A DNA stretch of 6,632 nt, from the NCBI GenBank assembly GCA_026982915.1, contig JALWQU010000076.1, positions 1-6,632 of the forward strand, given 5' to 3'. How positions within the stretch are numbered: position 1 is the first letter of the stretch; each line of letters begins with the position of its first letter. The translations under genes and the position numbers were made by a program. This DNA is from Candidatus Altimarinota bacterium. GTDB lineage: Bacteria > Patescibacteriota > Gracilibacteria > UBA4473. Shown here one piece after another: positions 1 to 5,881 of this stretch. The notes beneath the pieces are model-generated. The model saw nothing but the letters and a program-made list of their open reading frames with translations. It was not told where the DNA came from and did not search any database.

Positions 1-415
1 TAACACACCCTTCCTCTCGTAAAACTCGTGTAATCGCTCGTGTATCCACGGCGGTCAAAGCCGGAATACCATTGTCCTTGAGCCACTGACAAAATGATTT
101 ATAAGCCTGACAGTGTGAAAAATTCTCGCTTACTTCCGTCATAATAACGCCTCGAACCCAAATTTTAGGGGATTCATAAGTAGCATCAACCGCATCATTT
201 TTTTGAGAAGCCTCAACCGAAGGTTTAAACGCTCCGTAGTTCCCGATCAATGGGTAAGTAAAAACCACAATCTGACCGTAATAACTCGGATCGGTAAGCG
301 TTTCTAAATAACCGGTCATACCAGTCGTAAAGACAACCTCCCCCATCATTGGTTTATCAGCTCCGACTGATTTACCGGCAAACTGTTGTCCGTTTTCGAG
401 ATAAAGAGTTTTCAT
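1..415 (-). CDS. carA: Carbamoyl-phosphate synthase small subunit, 5' part (N-terminal 138 residues; runs off the left edge)
   Basis: CarA is the glutaminase subunit of carbamoyl-phosphate synthase. It hydrolyses glutamine and passes ammonia to CarB, which makes carbamoyl phosphate for pyrimidine and arginine synthesis in the cytoplasm. I read the frame by hand from the ATG at 415-413, and it stays open to base 1. The visible part is the N-terminal small-chain domain, with family hallmarks GMTGYLETLTDPSYYGQ (residues 32-48), FTYPLIGNYG (52-61) and DTRAITRVLRE (124-134). The class I glutamine amidotransferase domain with its catalytic Cys lies outside the window. The start fits the family, since residues 1-12 form the usual first strand (LYLENGQQFAG). 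No Shine-Dalgarno sequence precedes it (leader ttaattataacc). It follows the 101-residue gene on the same strand after 57 bases and may have its own promoter in that gap. carB is not visible. Confidence 0.96.
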   Translation of the reverse strand, partial: MKTLYLENGQQFAGKSVGADKPMMGEVVFTTGMTGYLETLTDPSYYGQIVVFTYPLIGNYGAFKPSVEASQKNDAVDATYESPKIWVRGVIMTEVSENFSHCQAYKSFCQWLKDNGIPALTAVDTRAITRVLREEGCV

Positions 416-449
416 GGTTATAATTAACACCAACTTGCTAACGAATATA

Positions 450-480
450 AATATAACAACTCCTTATTTTTTTAAAACAA
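450..480 (-). promoter_or_regulatory. Possible extended -10 promoter upstream of carA
   Basis: On the minus strand, TATATT at 455-450 is preceded by TG plus one base, an extended -10 arrangement. TTGTTT at 480-475 could be a -35 box, but the 19-base spacing is longer than the usual 17. The predicted start would leave a leader of roughly 28 bases before the carA ATG at 415. The -35 part overlaps the stop of the upstream gene. This is a motif match in AT-rich DNA only, so it is weak evidence. An AAGGAG sequence lies between the two boxes but has no start codon at a useful distance. Confidence 0.25.
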
Positions 481-777
481 TTTATAGAGTATTTCATCCT
501 TTCTGGTTAATTCAATCTTTATTTTCTCTTTTTTTGAAGGATCCAAACAATCACCCATGGCCTCTTTTATTCGGTCAAAGGTTTCCATAATAAATTCAGC
601 CTGTTTTTTTTGAGTAAAATTAACAGAATCTCCCTCAATGATCTTTTGAATACGCCTTAAAGTCATACATAACTGCTTCTCGACTATTCCATCCTTACAC
701 GAAGCTAATAATAACGCCTTAGAAGCTGTATCAAGATGCTGACGAAAACCTCTTCTCTCTCCGTATTTATTTTTCAT
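472..777 (-). CDS. Hypothetical protein, 101 residues, predicted all-helical and basic
   Basis: I do not recognise this protein. It starts at the ATG at 777-775 and ends in TAA at 474-472. It looks cytoplasmic: there is no hydrophobic segment long enough for a membrane span or signal peptide. Lys and Arg are abundant, notably in the first 12 residues (KNKYGERRGFR) and near the C-terminus (KKEKIKIE, 82-89). The sequence suggests amphipathic helices, one around residues 17-48 and one around 56-76. There are three Cys (27, 37, 77), not arranged as a metal site. It lies 47 bases after the RAP-like gene and 57 bases before carA on the same strand, so co-transcription is plausible. No Shine-Dalgarno sequence precedes the start. 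It is called a gene because it fills an otherwise empty gap, is co-directional with its neighbours, and has a normal residue mix. A nucleic-acid-binding role is possible from the charge, but nothing specific supports it. Confidence 0.6.
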   Translation of the reverse strand: MKNKYGERRGFRQHLDTASKALLLASCKDGIVEKQLCMTLRRIQKIIEGDSVNFTQKKQAEFIMETFDRIKEAMGDCLDPSKKEKIKIELTRKDEILYKLF

Positions 778-824
778 AAGGTAATAAACTAGGCAACACC
801 ATATATTAATACTATTCAGTATAG

Positions 825-2180
825 CTATGTCAATAGCAATTCATCATTTTTCATGGCATACCGTTTTATCCATTCCGTAATACTCGCTAAAGCATCTTCA
901 CCTGGATTAAGTACATGCATAACAGGTAGCCCTTGTTTTTTCTCCATTTTCATCTTTTTTTCGGTTCTTCTATCTAGAGTCCCATCCTCATAGCAATGAT
1001 ACTTTATACCATCCAATTCAATAAGGAATATTTTCCCTTCTGGTGTTTTCACCTGTAAATCAAAAAACATACCTTTCCTATAAGCCTCTTCCTGGATTTG
1101 CCAGTCAGGTAAGTAATTCTTAATTCTCCCAACAATATTATTGACGAAAGAATTATTCCGCCCCGCCTCTTGTAATTTAGGCCTTTGAATATTTATGTAT
1201 TGTTGTTGATGCTTTTTTACAAACGCTTTTACTTTCGCCTCATCCTTTGTGTTAAAGTCGAAAAAATAAATAGCCTCTAACACCGGACCAACCTCTGAAT
1301 CAGGCATATCAAAAAACTTATCAATAAGGGCAAACTTCAACAAATCCCATTTTGGATGCCAACTAGGAAAATTATAAAGAATTGAGGTCATAACCTTTAA
1401 ACAAGATCCATAACTAGCTTTTTTTATCATTTCAACCGATAAAAAGCGTTCTAGTAAACGAATGGTTATCTCTATATTTTGGGATGATTTTCTTGATTTA
1501 GAAAGTCGTTGTAAAAACAAAGATATGGTTTCGGGGTTATTGTATCGAGGGTCATTCTCTATTAAGGCTATTAAGTTTGACACTTCACCCTCTCCAATGT
1601 CATCAAAATCCTCAGGCATACTAAGTAAACACTCCCTTTCTACCTTTGTAAGTCGCTGCGGTTTCCCGGATAGCACTTCTTTCTGCGGTCTAACGACCTT
1701 AAGCTCATCAGAAATCACATCACCCACCATGCGCGTTGTACGCTCCATATTTCCCAACCAAGAGTTTTTGGCCATTGCTTCTTTATTCAGAGCCAATGAA
1801 AGAGACTCATATAAATTATATAAATCACGAAAAACATCCGATTGAAGCAACGACTTAGTAGCAAAATCGGCATGACCTTGTCCCGCTAGATCCCCCAAAA
1901 TTAATTCCAAATATAATTCCCCATCAGTACCCTGTAATTCATCAAGTGATAAATCTTCTTTTTCTAAAATTGCTTCCATATCCCTTAAAAGAGGAAGCCA
2001 CTTTGGCCCCAAGAGATTTTCCATGTGACTCTTAACAAACTCAGCTGCCGCCAAATCGCTATCATCATTGTTGGCATTCTCACTCAAAACCCCTAAGCTG
2101 CTAAATATTTGTGCTAATTCATCAGCTGGGGTATTCTCAATATTAGCATGTAATAACTCGTTGATAGTACTTATTCCCAT
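825..2180 (-). CDS. Helical protein with a C-terminal RAP-like (PD-(D/E)XK-type) domain
   Basis: This is a 451-residue cytoplasmic-looking protein with no signal peptide or membrane segment. The C-terminal ~80 residues resemble the RAP domain, a putative RNA-binding or nuclease-like fold related to Vsr/PD-(D/E)XK enzymes. The visible signature is FFDLQVK (372-378, D374), then IFLIELDGIKYH (384-395, E388, D390, H395), the basic helix LDRRTEKKMKMEKK (402-415), a strand LPVMHVL (418-424) and the closing EW (436-437). The canonical ExK is ELD here, as is typical of RAP (I-E-x-D-G). Residues ~1-370 are mostly alpha-helical, and 200-360 may hold degenerate helical repeats as in RAP-containing FASTK and OPR proteins. 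I infer a role in RNA processing or stability; a DUF559-like nuclease is the main alternative. The start is ATG at 2180-2178, behind an A-rich leader without a Shine-Dalgarno sequence. It is the first gene of the left block, divergent from the deacetylase gene. Confidence 0.8.
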   Translation of the reverse strand: MGISTINELLHANIENTPADELAQIFSSLGVLSENANNDDSDLAAAEFVKSHMENLLGPKWLPLLRDMEAILEKEDLSLDELQGTDGELYLELILGDLAGQGHADFATKSLLQSDVFRDLYNLYESLSLALNKEAMAKNSWLGNMERTTRMVGDVISDELKVVRPQKEVLSGKPQRLTKVERECLLSMPEDFDDIGEGEVSNLIALIENDPRYNNPETISLFLQRLSKSRKSSQNIEITIRLLERFLSVEMIKKASYGSCLKVMTSILYNFPSWHPKWDLLKFALIDKFFDMPDSEVGPVLEAIYFFDFNTKDEAKVKAFVKKHQQQYINIQRPKLQEAGRNNSFVNNIVGRIKNYLPDWQIQEEAYRKGMFFDLQVKTPEGKIFLIELDGIKYHCYEDGTLDRRTEKKMKMEKKQGLPVMHVLNPGEDALASITEWIKRYAMKNDELLLT

Positions 2181-2203
2181 TTTATTTTTAATTAAATCAT
2201 GCT

Positions 2204-2212
2204 ATTGTAACA
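2204..2212 (-). promoter_or_regulatory. Possible extended -10 promoter of the left gene block
   Basis: On the minus strand the sequence TGTTACAAT (2212-2204) is an extended -10 match: TG, one base, then TACAAT, which differs from TATAAT at one position. A transcript starting about 7 bases downstream would have a leader of about 17 bases before the ATG at 2180. I see no good -35 at 16-18 bases, which extended -10 promoters often tolerate. The motif lies in the divergent gap at the right distance from the first gene of the block. This is pattern evidence only. Confidence 0.35.
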
Positions 2213-2318
2213 CAAAGAGATGTAATTTAAAACCAAAAAGGTTTAGATTCTTAAATAATCTCTGCAATATTTCTTTTAACTTGTATTTCGTATCATTATT
2301 GGCTACCTTCTTTTGGTA

Positions 2319-3341
2319 ATGAAAAAAATAATAAGCGCTATAGTTCTCATCGGTGGTGGAGCGTTATTAATAGCTTCCACACAAGCTTTTTGGAAACAGG
2401 GAAATACGCCATACCAGAAAAAGACACACAAGACCCTCATAAAAACGGACTTAAAAGTTTCAGCGCCTGAAACAAACCTAAAAAATAAAAAGTATACGCC
2501 TGAAAATTATAAAATTATCCACAAGGATGTTTTCTTCAAACAGCGTTATTATCGTGCTATTCGGTCTTTTTCGAGTGAGGGGATTGAGTATTTACTCGCC
2601 GTAGACCTAGAAACCAACCATACAAAGGTTTTACCCACCAAATCGGTAACGATCACCACCAATAAAAAGGCCTACAACCAATCCACCTACAAAAAAACAC
2701 TTGATCGTCTCGCAACAAGTACTGGTCTCGCCAATACAGGCATCGGTCACGCGACTTCCCTTTCGGTGAATACCCAGTATATGACGGTTGATATGTGTCC
2801 CTCTTCCAAGACGGGTTTTTCAAAATCCCTTTTTACAGATTTTATCGCCAACGGTCATAAAAATATAGCCATCGCGATTACCAACAAATGGATTGATACG
2901 CACGAGGACAGCTTTCAATGGCTTCTCGATAAGCAAAATGAGGGACTTCTCAATATCACCTGGATAAACCATACGAGTGATCATCCGTATAAGTTTGGAA
3001 AACCACTAGCAAAAAATTTCATACTCCTACCGAATGTCGATCTTGAAACCGAAATTTTATCGGTGGAAAAACAGCTCCTTACTTATGGACAAGTGCCTTC
3101 TGTTTTTATCCGCTTTCCCGGACTTATTTCCAATAAAACTATTCGAAAAAAAGTTCTCAATAAATTTGGACTTGTTTTTGTTGGAGCCGATAGCTGGCTG
3201 GCCAAAGGGGAAATACCTCACGATGGCTCAATCATTCTTGTGCACGGGAATAAAAATGAACCCAAAGGCATTGAAAAAGCACGAATACTCCTCAAAAACC
3301 AAAAAACAGTTTCTTTTGGGGTACTAGAAGCGGCTTTTTAA
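2319..3341 (+). CDS. Divergent polysaccharide deacetylase (NodB-type), membrane-anchored or secreted
   Basis: This 340-residue protein looks like a carbohydrate esterase of the polysaccharide deacetylase family, which removes N- or O-acetyl groups from cell-envelope glycans. Residues 1-25 form a signal peptide or anchor (Lys-Lys, then IISAIVLIGGGALLIAS; possible cut after TQA, 21-23). Residues ~30-150 are a Lys/Thr-rich linker plus an unassigned extracytoplasmic region. The catalytic part spans ~153-340: MTVDMCPSS (155-163, D158) replaces the classical TFDDG; NHTSDHP (217-223, H218 and H222) is the metal-binding H-x3-H motif; RFPG (265-268) is the RxPxG-type motif; GADSWLAKGEIP (289-300) follows; and IILVHGN (305-311, H309) is the last His motif. 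The second Asp of motif 1 is Met here, although a related subfamily carries a single-Asp, Cys-containing motif 1. The ATG at 2319 is preferred over TTG at 2313 because it gives a normal MKK signal start. Neither has a Shine-Dalgarno sequence. gatC follows after 68 bases. Confidence 0.82.
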   Translation: MKKIISAIVLIGGGALLIASTQAFWKQGNTPYQKKTHKTLIKTDLKVSAPETNLKNKKYTPENYKIIHKDVFFKQRYYRAIRSFSSEGIEYLLAVDLETNHTKVLPTKSVTITTNKKAYNQSTYKKTLDRLATSTGLANTGIGHATSLSVNTQYMTVDMCPSSKTGFSKSLFTDFIANGHKNIAIAITNKWIDTHEDSFQWLLDKQNEGLLNITWINHTSDHPYKFGKPLAKNFILLPNVDLETEILSVEKQLLTYGQVPSVFIRFPGLISNKTIRKKVLNKFGLVFVGADSWLAKGEIPHDGSIILVHGNKNEPKGIEKARILLKNQKTVSFGVLEAAF

Positions 3342-3409
3342 ATTTAATTTCAAGTTTTATTTTATTTTTTAATCATTATTATCTAGTTGTTCTTAAGAAA
3401 AACATCACC

Positions 3410-3694
3410 ATGATAACCCAAGATGAAGTACGACATATCGCTGGATTGGTAAAACTAAAACTTAGTGGCGAGGAGGTTACAAAGTTTACGGACCAACTCG
3501 GCACAATTCTTGATTTCTTTGCACAACTGCAGGAAGCCAACACTGATGGCGTAGAAGAAACCTCACAAGTAACCGGCTTATCCAATATCACACGATCCGA
3601 TGAGATAACCGTCGATGGACAAGAACTCGCCTTACTAGCCTGTTCTCCGCATAAAATTGAAAACCGTAGTATAAAAATACCAAAAGTGCTATAA
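3410..3694 (+). CDS. gatC: Aspartyl/glutamyl-tRNA amidotransferase subunit C
   Basis: GatC is the small subunit of GatCAB. This amidotransferase converts Glu-tRNA(Gln) to Gln-tRNA(Gln) and, in many bacteria, Asp-tRNA(Asn) to Asn-tRNA(Asn). GatC wraps around the GatA-GatB interface as a belt and stabilises the complex. At 94 residues it has the family length. Visible features are the N-terminal helix VRHIAGLVKLKLS (residues 7-19), the second helix FTDQLGTILDFFAQL (26-40), TDGVEETSQVTGL (45-57, compare the usual VEPTSHV), RSDE (62-65) and the C-terminal KIPKVL (89-94), matching the usual KVPKV ending. The start is ATG at 3410 with leader aagaaaaacatcacc and no Shine-Dalgarno sequence; the family N-terminus begins within a few residues of it. 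gatA normally follows directly, but here it is separated by an MNT/HEPN gene pair. The gap after gatC is 80 bases without a terminator-like hairpin, so read-through is likely. Confidence 0.96.
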   Translation: MITQDEVRHIAGLVKLKLSGEEVTKFTDQLGTILDFFAQLQEANTDGVEETSQVTGLSNITRSDEITVDGQELALLACSPHKIENRSIKIPKVL

Positions 3695-3774
3695 TTTCTT
3701 GGTCAGCTGAATTTATTAGACTTTCCTACAAAAAAGCTTGATAAACTAGTAAGTAAAATCATAAGCCACAAAAA

Positions 3775-4059
3775 ATGATTCCACAAAAGTATCTGGTTCG
3801 ACTAAGAAATATAATTCGACAGCATTTTCCTACAGATAAATCAAAAATTTTCATCTTTGGTTCATCGATTAAATATAAGCAATTTTGGGATATAGATGTC
3901 GGTCTTATGGGGTCTGTAGAGGACCAAGCCATTGCGGATCTATCCGAAGCCCTTGAAAAATCTACCTTTCCCTACATGGTTGATCTAAAAAATTTCAATA
4001 CTATTGATCCTGATTTTGCCAACTCAGTATTACATCACCAAAAAATAAAATGGATTTAA
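3775..4059 (+). CDS. Minimal nucleotidyltransferase (MNT), MntA/HI0073-type, probable antitoxin
   Basis: This 94-residue protein has the DNA polymerase-beta-type minimal nucleotidyltransferase fold. FIFGSS (26-31) gives the Gly-Ser motif, WDIDVGL (38-44) supplies the two metal-binding Asp (D39, D41), and MVDLKNF (68-74) supplies the third carboxylate (D70). The C-terminus (FANSVLHHQKIKWI) fits the HI0073-type ending. In studied MntA/HepT pairs the MNT enzyme transfers AMP groups from ATP to a Tyr next to the HEPN active site and silences the toxin. The spacing is unusual: eight residues separate Gly-Ser from the first Asp, where GSx10DxD is usual, and the Arg commonly found after GS is absent. 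All three Asp remain, so activity is plausible. The start is ATG at 3775 with no Shine-Dalgarno sequence. Its last 10 bases overlap the HEPN gene. Hand-counted GC of 3781-4020 is 36%, below gatC and gatA. Confidence 0.88.
   Translation: MIPQKYLVRLRNIIRQHFPTDKSKIFIFGSSIKYKQFWDIDVGLMGSVEDQAIADLSEALEKSTFPYMVDLKNFNTIDPDFANSVLHHQKIKWI
4050..4059 (+). promoter_or_regulatory. MNT/HEPN gene overlap (probable translational coupling)
   Basis: The HEPN start ATG (4050-4052) lies inside the last codons of the MNT gene, whose TAA is at 4057-4059. The 10 shared bases are atggatttaa. No Shine-Dalgarno sequence precedes the HEPN start, so ribosomes finishing MNT probably restart here. That would tie toxin-like synthesis to prior antitoxin-like synthesis. 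Confidence 0.6.
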
Positions 4060-4448
4060 TCTTTGATAAAAAAATGGAAGATCTAATAAAAGCCCTCAAA
4101 ACACTTGAGACCGCTTTGGCTAAAAAAAATTTAGAACCAGATGAATATAGAGATATTTTAGTTATCCGTTTTTTGTACACGAGTGAAACTTTTGGTAAAG
4201 TGATACAGAATTATCTTCGAGAGATTGAACGAGTAGAGGTGAAATTTATCGTGGATGGTTATCGAAAAGCTCGTGGAACAGGGCTTCTTTCTCCAGAAGA
4301 AACCGAGATAGCCCTAGAAATGATAGGTGATCGAAACTTTTGTGCTCATGCCTATCAGGAAGTTGTTATTGATAAAATTTCCAAAAAAGTCCCTCAATAT
4401 GCTAAATTTATGCGGACAGTCCTTAACCGATTAACAGAAAAAAAATGA
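4050..4448 (+). CDS. HEPN-domain protein, HepT/HI0074 family (nucleotidyltransferase substrate-binding type), probable RNase toxin
   Basis: This 132-residue all-helical protein matches the HI0074 'nucleotidyltransferase substrate-binding' family within the HEPN group. Key parts are the N-terminal helix MEDLIKALKTLETALAKK (9-26), the helix IRFLYTSETFGKVIQNYL (39-56), the segment VDGYRKARGTGLL (68-80) and the signature RNFCAHAY (95-102). That signature fits RX4HXY exactly: R95 and H100 are the expected RNase residues, and Y102 is the expected AMPylation site for the partner MNT enzyme. Studied relatives form dimers and act as RNases; at least one trims tRNA 3' ends and is neutralised by oligoAMPylation. 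Here the upstream MNT gene overlaps it by 10 bases, and its TGA overlaps the gatA ATG. An intact motif argues for an active toxin. A purely regulatory substrate-binding role is the alternative. Hand-counted GC of 4081-4260 is 33%. Confidence 0.9.
   Translation: MDLIFDKKMEDLIKALKTLETALAKKNLEPDEYRDILVIRFLYTSETFGKVIQNYLREIERVEVKFIVDGYRKARGTGLLSPEETEIALEMIGDRNFCAHAYQEVVIDKISKKVPQYAKFMRTVLNRLTEKK
4445..4448 (+). promoter_or_regulatory. ATGA junction coupling the HEPN gene to gatA
   Basis: The gatA start ATG (4445-4447) overlaps the HEPN stop TGA (4446-4448). The sequence before it is a run of A residues with no Shine-Dalgarno motif. This is the classical stop-start arrangement for translational reinitiation, so gatA expression probably depends on ribosomes that have just finished the HEPN frame. 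Confidence 0.6.
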
Positions 4449-5881
4449 ATATTACCAACCTAACCCTGACCGAACTTGCAGCAAAGTTTCAATCTGGTGA
4501 ACTCACTTCACGAGCCATAACCGAAGCTTTTATCAAAAATATTGAAGCCCATGATAGTGACATTAATGCTTTTGTAAATACCACCTTTGATCTGGCTCGA
4601 GAAATGGCGGACGCCGCCGATAGCCGATATCAGAATAAAACCCTGCTTTCGCCTCTTGATGGAATACCCATGGATTTGAAAGATGTTGTCTCGACACAAG
4701 AAGCCCCTACTACGGCTAGTTCTAAGATTTTAGAAAACTATATTCCGCCTTTTGATGCGACGGTTTGGCAAAAGCTCAAAGCCGCTGGGGTTGTTCTTCT
4801 TGGAAAAACTAATACCGATGAATTCACGATGGGCGCCTCTACGGAAACTTCCGCCTTTGGCGTTACCAAAAATCCTCATAATACTCAAAAAGTTGCGGGT
4901 GGAAGTTCTGGAGGGCCCGCGGCTAGTGTTGCGGCTGAATTTAGCGCGGGATCCATTGGAACCGATACAGGGGGATCTATCCGTCAACCCGCTAGTTTCT
5001 GCGGTGTTACGGGATTGAAGGTTTCATATGGTCGTGTTTCACGATGGGGTACCATCCCAATGGCCTCAAGCCTTGATACTATCGGGCCTATTGCCAAAAC
5101 GGCACAAGACTGTGCCTTAATTTTACAAACTATTGCCGGGCAAGACCCTAAAGATTCAACAACCAGTGACAAACCGGTTCCTGATTATCTCGCCGGACTA
5201 GGAAAAAGCCTTGCGGGGATGACTATCGGTATTCCTAAGGAATATATCGTTGATGGTATTGACCCGGAAGTGCTTAATACTTTCAACGCTACCAAAGCTA
5301 TTTGTGAAGAACTCGGGGCTAAATTAGTAGATATTTCTTTGGCAAATACAAAATACGCTGTTCCTACTTATTACATCATCGCTCCCGCAGAAATATCGGC
5401 CAATATGTCTCGATTTGATGGTATTCGCTTTGGGACCCTGCCAGACGGAACCACCGATCTTCAGTCTATTTACAAAGAAACACGAACACAAGGACTTGGT
5501 GATGAGGTAAAAAGACGAATTTTGATAGGTGGATACGCACTATCCGCTGGTTACTATGATGCCTTCTACCGAAAAGCCCAAAAGGTGCGAACCCTTATTA
5601 AACAGGATTTTGATACAGCCTTTCTCGAGGTTGATGCTATTATTACGCCCGTATCTCCAACACCGGCCTTTGATATCGGGGAAAATAAAGATGATCCGCT
5701 AAAAATGTACCTAGAAGACATTTTTACTATTCCGGCAAGTTTAGCGGGAATCTGTGGTATTTCTACGCCCATAGGAAAATCAAAAGACGGTCTGCCTATT
5801 GGCGCTCAAATTCTAGGACCAGCTTTTACAGAAGATCGCATTCTAAATATAGCCCATCAAATACAACTTAATATTACTTAA
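4445..5881 (+). CDS. gatA: Aspartyl/glutamyl-tRNA amidotransferase subunit A
   Basis: GatA is the amidase subunit of GatCAB. It hydrolyses glutamine and channels ammonia to GatB, which amidates Glu-tRNA(Gln) or Asp-tRNA(Asn). At 478 residues it is full length. The amidase-signature triad is complete: K79 in PMDLKDVV, the cis-Ser S154 in AGGSSGGPAA (151-160), and the nucleophile S178 in GTDTGGSIRQPASFCG (172-187). These fall on the same numbers as in the well-studied Staphylococcus GatA. Other family blocks are LDGIP (71-75), LGKTNTDEFTMG (119-130), GLKVSYGRVSRWG (190-202), SSLDTIGPIA (208-217) and the C-terminal LPIGAQILGP region. The N-terminus lines up with the family, supporting ATG at 4445. 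It overlaps the HEPN stop by ATGA, and the next gene starts directly after its TAA with no gap. gatB, often the next gene, is absent here. Hand-sampled GC is about 45%. Confidence 0.98.
   Translation: MNITNLTLTELAAKFQSGELTSRAITEAFIKNIEAHDSDINAFVNTTFDLAREMADAADSRYQNKTLLSPLDGIPMDLKDVVSTQEAPTTASSKILENYIPPFDATVWQKLKAAGVVLLGKTNTDEFTMGASTETSAFGVTKNPHNTQKVAGGSSGGPAASVAAEFSAGSIGTDTGGSIRQPASFCGVTGLKVSYGRVSRWGTIPMASSLDTIGPIAKTAQDCALILQTIAGQDPKDSTTSDKPVPDYLAGLGKSLAGMTIGIPKEYIVDGIDPEVLNTFNATKAICEELGAKLVDISLANTKYAVPTYYIIAPAEISANMSRFDGIRFGTLPDGTTDLQSIYKETRTQGLGDEVKRRILIGGYALSAGYYDAFYRKAQKVRTLIKQDFDTAFLEVDAIITPVSPTPAFDIGENKDDPLKMYLEDIFTIPASLAGICGISTPIGKSKDGLPIGAQILGPAFTEDRILNIAHQIQLNIT

Noticed and set aside
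1462..1845. Plus-strand open frame of 127 codons
   Set aside because: It lies wholly inside the RAP-like gene on the other strand, has a Ser-rich low-information translation and matches no family I know, so it is a shadow of the real frame.
2226..2260. Two small hairpins in the divergent gap (AAACC/GGTTT and AGATT/AATCT)
   Set aside because: The stems are only 5 base pairs, have little GC and are not followed by a T-run, so they are neither terminators nor a credible riboswitch.
2068..2319. Plus-strand open frame of 83 codons with hydrophobic stretches
   Set aside because: It overlaps the 5' end of the RAP-like gene antisense and reaches across the divergent gap. The hydrophobic residues come from AT-rich codons, and there is no family signal.
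3390..3399. Perfect 10-base palindrome TTCTTAAGAA, 10 bases before the gatC start
   Set aside because: It is short and in AT-rich DNA where such palindromes are common. No second copy or operator spacing was seen, so it is not called an operator.
3695..3774. Possible internal promoter between gatC and the MNT gene (TTGATA followed by AT-rich sequence)
   Set aside because: No acceptable -10 box lies 16-18 bases after the TTGATA, so I could not support a separate promoter for the MNT/HEPN pair.
4445..4448. Reading TGA as Gly, as in some candidate phyla, so that HEPN would not end here
   Set aside because: Under that code the frame would gain only a few residues before a TAA, the ATGA overlap with gatA would lose its meaning, and none of the conserved genes here needs an in-frame TGA.
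4752..5018. Plus-strand open frame of 88 codons in another phase within gatA
   Set aside because: It covers the catalytic core of gatA, whose frame carries the complete amidase triad, so the alternative frame is coincidental.
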